Source: JAFGPL01 sp963781805 (GTDB lineage Bacteria > Bacteroidota > Bacteroidia > Bacteroidales > UBA10428). Taken from it: DNA of 64,000 nt. The stretch lies in the NCBI GenBank assembly GCA_963781805.1, contig CAWAHF010000004.1, positions 4,898,001-4,962,000 of the forward strand, written 5' to 3'. A program made the position numbers and the translations under genes. The notes under the pieces were generated by a model. It did not search any database. It was not told the DNA's origin and saw only the letters and a program-made list of their open reading frames with translations. Below, piece after piece: positions 50,938 through 58,746 of this stretch (its first letter is position 1; each line of letters begins with the position of its first letter).

Positions 50938-52917
50938 TTATCTCATTTGTCTGAGTTCTTCTCCTTTTTTCATGTATGCCATGGCTTTATCTTTTTCATT
51001 CAGATTGTAATATGAAATGCCCAGGTTGGTATAAATATCGGCATCGTTTGGATTTATCCTCAATGCATGATCCAACCATTTTACCGAATTTACAAAATCT
51101 CCCGACAATCCATAGGCAACTCCCAGGTCTTTGTTGGCTTCAAAACTATCGGGATTTATGGTCAACGCTTTATTAAGATATTCGATAGCCAAAGGCAGAT
51201 TGTTTTTGTATTTGCCGTACAAATTTCCGAGAAGGTAATTTGTTTCAAACCTGGATGGTTTGATTTTCAGCAGTTTTTTGCAGACATCTATCTTTTCATC
51301 TGTATTGTTGTATTTACTTAATGTCATATCCGTGTTAAGCCAGGCTGCTTCGTCATCTGGCATAATCTCAAGCGTTTTGATATAATCATTGAGGGCATCC
51401 TGATAGTTTCCGGTTTCAAATTTTATATTTCCAAGCAGTCGCCAGGCATCAGCATATCCAGGATATATTTTCAGGGCTTTATCCAGATAATCCGAACCCA
51501 TTACAAGCATTTTCATTTTCTGTAGTGAATCTTTCTGAGTTAAAGCGGTTTCATATATAATTCCACCTGCAGCACAATTGCCCTTGGCGCTGTTTCCCGA
51601 AGTTTTTACATCGGTTGTAAACAAGGTGTAATTGTCTTTCCATGCCTTGTTTCTGCTTATGGTTTTCAAACCAAAGGGCAACAAAATCATGATTAAAATT
51701 AATGTTCTGAATAATACCCGTTTCCTGTATCTCTCAGTCAGGATAATAATCAGCCATGCAAGGAATATACAAAAACCAAGGGATGCAACATAAAGAAATC
51801 TTTCATTCATAAATGTCCCCATGTTAAAAGGAATATTTGAAACTAGAAATAGGTTTATGAGAAACAGAAACACTGAGAAGAAGACAACATTTCTGCTTCG
51901 TTTTTTCGAAATATTTCTTGCAGTAAAAATCAAGTAGAGAATCAGAAAAAGATAGAAGGCCAGAATGAGCAGAATTTTAAAGTTCCAATGTTGAAGTAAG
52001 ATGTGGTAAGGATAATAGTCATACGTCAGGGGGTGGGGAAACACCAGCAATTTCAGGTACAATCCCAGGGTGTAAATTATGGTTGCATACTTTTGTGACG
52101 AAGTTGCATCCAGGTAAGGATTATTCATAAGCTCGGCAGATACAATCTGTTTGATGCCTCCGGTTACCCCAATTCGGATGAAATAGTATACAATAAATGC
52201 CCCAAGCATTGGGAATACTGTTATAGCGGCATCTTTAAACTTAATATTTTTGAACAGAAGTAATGCAAATGGAATCAGGATTAGAAATGTGACGGCATTT
52301 TCCTTTGAAAGCAGTGCCAGAAAGAAACTGATGGCGGTGAACACGAGATACCGGATTTTTTTGTTTTGAGAATAACGTATCGAAAAATAGAAGGAAAAAA
52401 GCGATAAAAGCAGGGCCAGTAGTTCATCCCGACCTTTTATGTTGGCAACTACCTCGGTATGCAAGGGGTGGAAAACAAATAGTAATGCTGTGCCAAAAGG
52501 TAAGATTCTATAGATTTCATTTTCGGGAAAATCTTCGAGCAATCTTTTCATTACAAGCCAGATCATAATTCCGGTAAATCCATAAAGCAATATATTGATG
52601 AAATGACTTATGGAAGGTTTCAGGCCGAAAAACTGGTATTCGATTGCAAACGTAGCGATGGATAACGGACGGTAACGCCCACCCTGAACAAGTTCCTTTT
52701 TTTTCTTAAAAAATCCGGTAAATGAGTCATTGGTAAAAATATCTTTCAGTCCGCGAAATCCCTTTTTGGTAAACTGATTTTCTGTGATAACTATACTGTC
52801 ATCAAGGGCATATTTATGGTGGATGGTATTGCTGTATAGCAGAACCGCTAACAGGAAAATAATGAGTGGTTGGATAAATGTGCCCCGAAGTTTCATAACA
52901 GACAGGATTTTTATCAA
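50938..52917 (-). CDS. Membrane protein with TMTC-like N-terminus and TPR C-terminus
   Basis: The 659-residue protein has about ten transmembrane helices in its first 420 residues. The first loop carries YALDDSIVITENQFTKKGF...GGRYRPLSIATFAIEYQF, the pattern of TMTC/PMT-like O-glycosyltransferases (DD motif near residue 35). Five or more TPR repeats follow (DALNDYIKTLEIMPDDEAAW, AIEYLNKALTINPDSFEAN, SVKWLDHALRINPNDADIY). In animals TMTC proteins are O-mannosyltransferases; bacterial relatives are uncharacterised. A role in protein or surface glycosylation is inference. Confidence 0.75.
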   Translation of the reverse strand: MIKILSVMKLRGTFIQPLIIFLLAVLLYSNTIHHKYALDDSIVITENQFTKKGFRGLKDIFTNDSFTGFFKKKKELVQGGRYRPLSIATFAIEYQFFGLKPSISHFINILLYGFTGIMIWLVMKRLLEDFPENEIYRILPFGTALLFVFHPLHTEVVANIKGRDELLALLLSLFSFYFSIRYSQNKKIRYLVFTAISFFLALLSKENAVTFLILIPFALLLFKNIKFKDAAITVFPMLGAFIVYYFIRIGVTGGIKQIVSAELMNNPYLDATSSQKYATIIYTLGLYLKLLVFPHPLTYDYYPYHILLQHWNFKILLILAFYLFLILYLIFTARNISKKRSRNVVFFSVFLFLINLFLVSNIPFNMGTFMNERFLYVASLGFCIFLAWLIIILTERYRKRVLFRTLILIMILLPFGLKTISRNKAWKDNYTLFTTDVKTSGNSAKGNCAAGGIIYETALTQKDSLQKMKMLVMGSDYLDKALKIYPGYADAWRLLGNIKFETGNYQDALNDYIKTLEIMPDDEAAWLNTDMTLSKYNNTDEKIDVCKKLLKIKPSRFETNYLLGNLYGKYKNNLPLAIEYLNKALTINPDSFEANKDLGVAYGLSGDFVNSVKWLDHALRINPNDADIYTNLGISYYNLNEKDKAMAYMKKGEELRQMR

Positions 52918-53027
52918 AAATAATGAAAAATATGATTTTCCATTTTTATCAGGTAGTCCAAAAACGTATAGTAATTAGTTGGATACTTATGATTTGAAAG
53001 TTTATCATTAAAATTGCACACTGATGA

Positions 53028-53084
53028 CACAGATTAAACAGATTTTTGCAGATAAAATCTGTGAAATTCAGTAAAAATCTGTGT
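53028..53084 (+). repeat. Degenerate cacagatt-type intergenic inverted repeat
   Basis: CACAGATT (53028-53035) is inverted as AATCTGTG at 53056-53063, and AATCTGTG recurs near 53076-53083. Such cacagatta/acagatttt strings are a recurrent intergenic feature of this phylum and do not look coding. Confidence 0.5.
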
Positions 53085-53165
53085 TCTATTCTTTCAATTT
53101 GTAAGCAGAAAAATTATAGTCAAACCTTTTTCGACAGCCACGTATCATTCTTCTCCATTCAGAAT

Positions 53166-54356
53166 TTAACCATCATTTCTGGCAGATAAAAGAATGCCCA
53201 TCACAGTTATACCGCCTGTTAAAAGCACAGTAAATCCGCAAGAGAGCAATGCCAGACGAAGACTGATTTTATCCGAGAGCAATCCCAGCAAAGGGCCTAA
53301 AGCAGAAAAAAGCAGCCTGATGATCAAACTTCGTACCGAAAGTACAGTTGCCCGTATGTTAGAAGCTGTCAGCCTGTTGATATAATCTTTAAGTACCGGA
53401 GTGGCAAAACCTCTGACAAAATAAAAAACGAATAAAAGAGAAATAGCAGGAATACTAATAAAAATTCCGTTCAGAAAAAATCCGGAAGCAATAAATATTA
53501 AAATCAATAAGATTGTTTTTTTCAATCCCATCATTTTTTCAATTCTGTATGCCCGAACGGAACCTATCCCGACAGTGAGGTTTAACAACATCCAGAAAAC
53601 CGGGAACAGGGTCTGATTAAGATGTACCTTATAGAAATAAATTTGTGCAAACCAAGCCATGCTCAGGGTTGAAAATCCGATAATGGATGAAAAGAGGATA
53701 TAATTGCGAAGTATTTTGTTTTTAACTAATGAATACCGGACAATCTCCATTATTTTTGAAGGTTGTTCAGGCATCAGGTGCTTATGTTTTTTTGGCTCAT
53801 GCAATAAAAAGGCGGCAGGTATTCCGGCCAGAGCAACCAAAGTCTGCATGTAATAAGGTATCCTGTAACTGTTCATTCCAAAGAATATCATGAAAAAAAT
53901 AATAATTCCTGCCAGCGATTCTGCAAAATTACCGGCAGCAGAAATCCTGCCCTCATACTTCATATATTTTTTTTCATTACCCGAATCCAGAAGTGTATCA
54001 TACAGCATAGCAGAATCGGAGCCGGAAATAAAACTCTGACCAATACCCAGCAATATTTCAGCTATCATAAATCCAGTAAATCCATAAAAGAGGGAATAGG
54101 ATCCAAATCCCACAAAGCCAAAAAATGTACCCAGGATAAGTGACAGTTTTCTTCCCCATTTGTCGGCAAAATAGCCCGAAGGAATTTCAAGCATTGCAAT
54201 GATGACAGAATAGATGGCATGAAGCGCAAACAGATCAAAATCGCCCAGCCCGTTTTCTTCGTAAAACAGTTTTACGATGGGCATATACAACATCAGCCAG
54301 CTTGATATCTTAATCAGGTAAAGGTTTATGATATTTCTGCGCTGATGATTTCCCAC
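53166..54356 (-). CDS. MFS transporter
   Basis: A 396-residue protein with about twelve transmembrane helices. The loop between helices 2 and 3 carries the MFS motif A (GYFADKWGRKLSLILG). EIPSGYFADKWGR and the later LLGLLSDKISLRLAL (second copy of the motif) indicate the drug/metabolite-proton antiporter type. Substrate unknown. The -7 box lies at 54374-54381. Confidence 0.88.
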   Translation of the reverse strand: MGNHQRRNIINLYLIKISSWLMLYMPIVKLFYEENGLGDFDLFALHAIYSVIIAMLEIPSGYFADKWGRKLSLILGTFFGFVGFGSYSLFYGFTGFMIAEILLGIGQSFISGSDSAMLYDTLLDSGNEKKYMKYEGRISAAGNFAESLAGIIIFFMIFFGMNSYRIPYYMQTLVALAGIPAAFLLHEPKKHKHLMPEQPSKIMEIVRYSLVKNKILRNYILFSSIIGFSTLSMAWFAQIYFYKVHLNQTLFPVFWMLLNLTVGIGSVRAYRIEKMMGLKKTILLILIFIASGFFLNGIFISIPAISLLFVFYFVRGFATPVLKDYINRLTASNIRATVLSVRSLIIRLLFSALGPLLGLLSDKISLRLALLSCGFTVLLTGGITVMGILLSARNDG

Positions 54357-54373
54357 CGGTAAATTTTAAGGCG

Positions 54374-54381
54374 CAAATATA
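54374..54381 (-). promoter_or_regulatory. -7 box of the MFS gene
   Basis: TATATTTG followed by C on the minus strand, an exact consensus, 17 bases before the start codon, so the mRNA leader would be very short. A TTG lies 15 bases upstream, slightly closer than usual. Confidence 0.45.
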
Positions 54382-54457
54382 GGCAGAAATGCGAATCAAT
54401 TGTATATAAACAACTACCATTGCATTTAAGTATTTTTTGTATATTGCTCAACAGTTG

Positions 54458-54616
54458 CTCGGCTGTGCCGAGTGACAAATATGCCTGTTGGCTTTGCCAA
54501 ATGATTCATGAAATTCCGGTGGTTTATCTGCTATAAAATGAACCTCTAAATTGCTTTTTAAAGTTTCGAAAAACAAAGCAAAGCTTTTAGAATTATCATC
54601 ACCCGGTGGAACCGGG
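54458..54616 (+). repeat. Group of three short perfect hairpins
   Basis: CTCGGC-tgt-GCCGAG (54458-54472), TTGGC-ttt-GCCAA (54488-54500) and CCCGGT-gga-ACCGGG (54602-54616) lie within 160 bases. Like the palindromes at 1463 and 4254 they have short arms and 3-6 base loops, unrelated sequences, and no T run. A 68-codon frame over this stretch is not considered coding. Confidence 0.6.
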
Positions 54617-54650
54617 CGATTGGGAGCGATGTGATATAAATTGATACTAT

Positions 54651-54934
54651 TCAATCATCCATGGGAGAATTTTGATATTTCACAAAACCAAATATCTCAA
54701 CTTGACTTGCCGTAATTCTAAATACGATAGTATATCCTTTAAAAATTAAGTCTCTAATTTTATGGTTGTCAAAGTATATGGATTTTCTATAACGATAGTG
54801 ATTTTTAGGAATTTCTTTTATGCTTAATTATAAATCGTTTTAAATTTTCTAGCTCGGGATAGACTATCCATGGATATGTAATCGATTTGTTTTTTTAATC
54901 TGTCAACGAAGGTACTCTTAAAGACTATCTTCAT
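54651..54934 (-). pseudogene. ParE/RelE-family toxin, broken by several small indels
   Basis: The start (MKIVFKSTFVDRLKKQIDYISMD) and the end (YRKSIYFDNHKIRDLIFKGYTIVFRI, then EIFGFVKYQ) match the Bacteroidota ParE-like toxin. The middle (about 54790-54840) changes frame at least twice through one- or two-base indels in an A/T-rich stretch, and the first frame stops early. The ATG at 54934 lies inside the last codons of the antitoxin gene (17-base overlap). It is inactive as it stands. Confidence 0.75.
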
Positions 54935-55088
54935 GCCTTTGAATAGTTTGTTCTAATCTTTGCTCGACTTTGTCTAATTCCAGAAAGTCAGCCTGTCCTT
55001 TATTTATCTCATTAAGTTCTTTTTCAAGATATTTTTGATTTTCAAATAACTCGGTCTTTTCGTTGATTTTTAATCTTATCGATGGCAT
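54918..55088 (-). CDS. Small antitoxin of the broken ParE-type pair
   Basis: Fifty-six residues starting MPSIRLKINEKTELFENQKYL; nearly all helix, rich in Glu, Lys and Gln, with a possible coiled coil. It precedes the toxin gene with overlapping ends, as antitoxins of this type do. It is intact although the toxin is not. This would be expected if the toxin was lost first. Confidence 0.65.
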   Translation of the reverse strand: MPSIRLKINEKTELFENQKYLEKELNEINKGQADFLELDKVEQRLEQTIQRHEDSL

Positions 55089-55276
55089 GTTTAAGTGCTT
55101 TTAACAAAGATACAAATAGTTAATCTTTTTTTCGAATTCCAAATAGCCCCCAAATTGCGCACGTTTAGGGAAGGCGCAACGGGTGCTGATTTTATTCATT
55201 CACCATCCAAAGATCCTTTCATGATGTAAAAATTTTCGGCTGAATTGAACCAATAGTTTTCAGCATTAATGATAGT

Positions 55277-55309
55277 TGGCACGCGTTATACTGCGTTAAA
55301 CGCGCGCCA
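55277..55309 (+). repeat. REP-like palindrome of the same family as the RAYT inverted repeats
   Basis: TGGCACGCGTT (55277-55287) pairs with AACGCGCGCCA (55299-55309) with one mismatch. The words acgcgtta and aaacgcgcgc are shared with 1955-1982, some 53 kb away. No transposase gene is near. The 55090-55276 and 55310-55458 flanks hold no gene. Confidence 0.7.
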
Positions 55310-55458
55310 TGCTCGGGATTCTGTTAATCAAATCATGGCAAAGCATTTTAAAATAATAATCACTTAGTTGAACAAAGCGATTGGAATTTTTTTTTGTAAA
55401 TTGCTGTCTAAACGCTGCAACGTTTTTTTATTGAGACAGGATATTAAAAAATTATGTC

Positions 55459-57045
55459 ATGAAAAATAAGATTATTTATTCTTTGTGTTTGTCCATCTTG
55501 TTTGGTGTATCCCTTCAGGCAAAACAGGTTTTTGTGTCACCCGAGGGTATGGATACGAATAGCGGTACAAAGGAAAGCCCGTTTTGGTCGATTCAGAAAG
55601 CCCAGTCAATCGTATCTGCCGGAGATACGGTTTACATCAGGGGTGGAACCTATGTTATGGCAGATAGTGACATTTCAGTTGTAGAGAGCAACCTGTTTGC
55701 ATGTATCAGTCATCTTGACAAAAGCGGAACTGCGGATAAGATGATAAATTACTGGGCTTATCCGGGTGAGCATCCAACCTTTGATTTTACAGCTGTAAAA
55801 CCCGCTAACCAACGGGTAGTTGGTTTTTGGGTATCGGGTAATTATATTCATTTAAAGGGGATTGAAATAACCGGCATACAGGTTACCATTACCGCGCATA
55901 CAGAATCATATTGTGTTTACAGCTGGGGTAACTATAACATTTTTGAAAATCTGAGCATGCACGACAATAAGGGTACAGGTCTGAGGCATCGGAAAGGGGG
56001 GTACAACCTTTTCCTGAATTGCGATGCATATAATAACCACGATGATGTTTCGGAAGATAAAAAAGGGGGAAATACCGATGGCTTTGGATGCCACCCGACT
56101 GCCGGCGGAAAAGGAAATGTTTTCAGGGGCTGCCGTGCCTGGTTCAACAGCGATGATGGTTATGATTGCATCCGTTCAAGCGAGGATATTTTATTTGATA
56201 GTTGCTGGTCTTTTTACAATGGTTACTCCCAGTCATTCGGCAGCCTGGGGGATGGGAATGGTTTTAAAATGGGAGGTTATGCTTATGATGAGGCTGCACT
56301 GATTCCGAATCCTGTTCCGAGCAATACCATCCAATTCTGTGTTGCAGTGCGCAACAAGGCTAACGGTTTTTATTCCAACCATCATCTGAACGGGAATACA
56401 TGGTTAAATAATTCAGCTTATAAAAATTCCTGTAATTACAATATGGTGAACCGCGAAAGCCCGGAGTCACAAAATATTAATGTCAACGGATACAATCACG
56501 TTTTAAAAAACAACCTGGGTTACGGAAGTTCTGCTGAAACAGCCTATCTCGATACCATCCATAACACTCTGGTCAATAATTCTTTTAATCTGGGACTTGT
56601 TTTATCAGATAATGATTTTATCAGCCTTGATATATCTGAATTAATGGCGCCCAGAAATGTTGACGGCAGTCTGCCTGATATCGATTTTATGCATATCAGT
56701 CCATCAAGTGTTATTATGGATGCAGGTGTGGATATTGGTTTCCCGTTTTTCGGCAATGCACCTGAACTGGGGGCATTTGAGCAGCCTTTACCGCGACTTG
56801 TAGGTGTTGAGGAGTATACTGAATTTGCACCAAATGTATATCCAAATCCGGCTAAGAATAATTTATATCTGGAGGATGAGGATTATCAGCAAATATTCAT
56901 AACTGATATCCAGGGAAGAAGGCAACCAATTCGTATTAACGGAAATTCGATTGATGTCTCTCAATTAGGAGATGGGTTATACATCTTGATCGTTAAAACA
57001 AAAGAGAACTACTATTTCAGGCAGAAGATTTTAATCAATAAATAG
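55459..57045 (+). CDS. Secreted pectate-lyase-like beta-helix protein (PL9-type) with T9SS sorting domain
   Basis: A 528-residue protein: signal peptide (about 1-21), a beta-helix cap (VFVSPEGMDTNSGTKESPFW), long helix rungs including DDGYDCIRSSEDILFDSCWSFYNGYS and GDGNGFKMGG, the pattern of PL9 pectate/exopolygalacturonate lyases, and a C-terminal T9SS domain (about 450-528, VYPNPAKNNLYLED...LGDGLYILIVKT). PL9 enzymes use a Lys base and calcium. A candidate Lys is in NGFKMGG. It would cut homogalacturonan outside the cell. Monocistronic. Confidence 0.78.
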   Translation: MKNKIIYSLCLSILFGVSLQAKQVFVSPEGMDTNSGTKESPFWSIQKAQSIVSAGDTVYIRGGTYVMADSDISVVESNLFACISHLDKSGTADKMINYWAYPGEHPTFDFTAVKPANQRVVGFWVSGNYIHLKGIEITGIQVTITAHTESYCVYSWGNYNIFENLSMHDNKGTGLRHRKGGYNLFLNCDAYNNHDDVSEDKKGGNTDGFGCHPTAGGKGNVFRGCRAWFNSDDGYDCIRSSEDILFDSCWSFYNGYSQSFGSLGDGNGFKMGGYAYDEAALIPNPVPSNTIQFCVAVRNKANGFYSNHHLNGNTWLNNSAYKNSCNYNMVNRESPESQNINVNGYNHVLKNNLGYGSSAETAYLDTIHNTLVNNSFNLGLVLSDNDFISLDISELMAPRNVDGSLPDIDFMHISPSSVIMDAGVDIGFPFFGNAPELGAFEQPLPRLVGVEEYTEFAPNVYPNPAKNNLYLEDEDYQQIFITDIQGRRQPIRINGNSIDVSQLGDGLYILIVKTKENYYFRQKILINK

Positions 57046-57166
57046 GAATGTTTTAGAATTTAATTCATCCTAAAGAAAAAAAAGGCAAAGTTTTAAAGAT
57101 ATTACCAATCAGTTGAACTGTGAAATTGGGAGTTGTATGAGGAAGTCGGTTATTTAAAACATCAAC

Positions 57167-58456
57167 CTATTTCCACGGCCCCCATTCCCCGGTCATTCTG
57201 TCTCTGGTACGGCTTTTCCCTGTGGTGGTATTAGTTTGAAGATAACATATCCCATCATCCTCAAATGAATTTTTAATGATTTCAACTTTATATTTTGCCT
57301 GTGGATCATTCAGGTGGTAGTTAAAATCCATGCTCTGGTGCACTTTGTCATTTATCTGGAAGAGATAGCGTGTAACATTGCCTTCTGCATTGACCTCAAT
57401 AAAAGTCTTCCAGTTTTCGGAGCCTCCATTATTTTTAAATGCAAGGCTTTTCAAATTGTTGTTTTGATCATACTCAAGCGTATATGTTCCATCTGAATAA
57501 TTGTTCGGAGGATCATTCTGGCGGCTTATTAAATAGTTATTGCCTTGTAGATTAACAGTATAGGTAATAATATTACATACTTTGATTTGATCGCCCTTGC
57601 TCCATCGATCACAGAAATTCACTTCCTGGTATTTTGAAAGCAAGCTGCCGGCATTATATTCATATTGTTTCACCTGTGTCAGGTGAAGGAACAAGGGCGC
57701 CCCCATCTGGTAATTGTTAACCACCTGGTGAAAATTGATATATCGCTTTACTTTAGCCACCCGCCCCATGGCATCGAAAAAAACAGAGTCAATTGGTTCT
57801 TTATATAATTTGCCGGTACTTTTGTTTAACACAATACCTTGTTCAATGATTCTTAAAATATTTTTTTGTCTTCCGTAAATAAAAGTACATTTTAACGATG
57901 GCGCCTGAATGGAGTTTATTTTTAGTGAATTGGGCTCGAATCCCATCTTAATCGGATTATCCGATAAGTTTATAGATGCTTTCCAGGGCGTATAAGGCTG
58001 AGAAAGACTGAAAGGTAAAATCCGGTAAAAATAATCACTCAGGGTTGAATCACCTACAATGGTAATTTTCCGGTTTCCAATGATTATGTCGTCTTTGAGT
58101 GTCTTAAGAGCTGCCTCAAGTAAACCCGGCAATTGGGCTTTTAGTATGTTGAGCGAATCCAGTATTCTTTCTCTTCTTGCAATGGAATCCCTGACAAATT
58201 GTTCCCTTGCAGCAATTGAATCGCGGATGAATGCCATCCTTGCCTGGATAGAATCTTCAACAAATTGCTGCCTGAGTAACATGGAATCAGAAACCGTGAT
58301 TGTATCCCTGTTTTGCGCTACTGGCGGTCTGTAAAGACTTTTTACTTTAATTGTATCAGTTCCCTGTTGGGCCGATGCCTGTAAAAAGGAAAGCAGGATT
58401 ACCGGTAACAGAAAGACAAACTGATAATATTTTTTACAGATTTTTGGGGTTATCAT
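57167..58456 (-). CDS. Secreted protein with 11-residue repeats, function unknown
   Basis: A 429-residue protein with a signal peptide (about 1-29, ending ASAQ). Residues 62-94 are three 11-residue repeats (RQQFVEDSIQA, RMAFIRDSIAA, REQFVRDSIAR) followed by a fourth partial one, predicted to form a right-handed coiled coil. The rest is beta-rich (NIITYTVNLQGNNYLISRQND, TYTLEYDQNNNLKSLAFKNN). I do not recognise the family. Possibly an envelope structural protein. Monocistronic. Confidence 0.6.
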   Translation of the reverse strand: MITPKICKKYYQFVFLLPVILLSFLQASAQQGTDTIKVKSLYRPPVAQNRDTITVSDSMLLRQQFVEDSIQARMAFIRDSIAAREQFVRDSIARRERILDSLNILKAQLPGLLEAALKTLKDDIIIGNRKITIVGDSTLSDYFYRILPFSLSQPYTPWKASINLSDNPIKMGFEPNSLKINSIQAPSLKCTFIYGRQKNILRIIEQGIVLNKSTGKLYKEPIDSVFFDAMGRVAKVKRYINFHQVVNNYQMGAPLFLHLTQVKQYEYNAGSLLSKYQEVNFCDRWSKGDQIKVCNIITYTVNLQGNNYLISRQNDPPNNYSDGTYTLEYDQNNNLKSLAFKNNGGSENWKTFIEVNAEGNVTRYLFQINDKVHQSMDFNYHLNDPQAKYKVEIIKNSFEDDGICYLQTNTTTGKSRTRDRMTGEWGPWK

Positions 58457-58746
58457 GGTCAGATTTTTTGAGGATTACGAAAAATGATTTTAATCAAGTC
58501 GTCGGAACCGATTTTATTTAATGATATTTAAAAATAGTACAAATCTTTCTAAAATTTCAGGATACCCGGGACATTGACTCATTTAATTTCTTTAAATCTG
58601 AACCCGGTTGATTATTGAGTGTACTGTAAATAATCATTGACCGGGTGAAAAAGAAATTTATAAAATCCTGAATTATGTATCGTACTTTTTTATACTTTCA
58701 TGCAGCTATTATAATGTGTAAACGTCATTACAATTTAAAACCTCTG

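Noticed and set aside
54448..54654. 68-codon frame on the minus strand
   Set aside because: It starts with TTG, covers three palindromes and has no family resemblance; the palindromes explain the open frame better.
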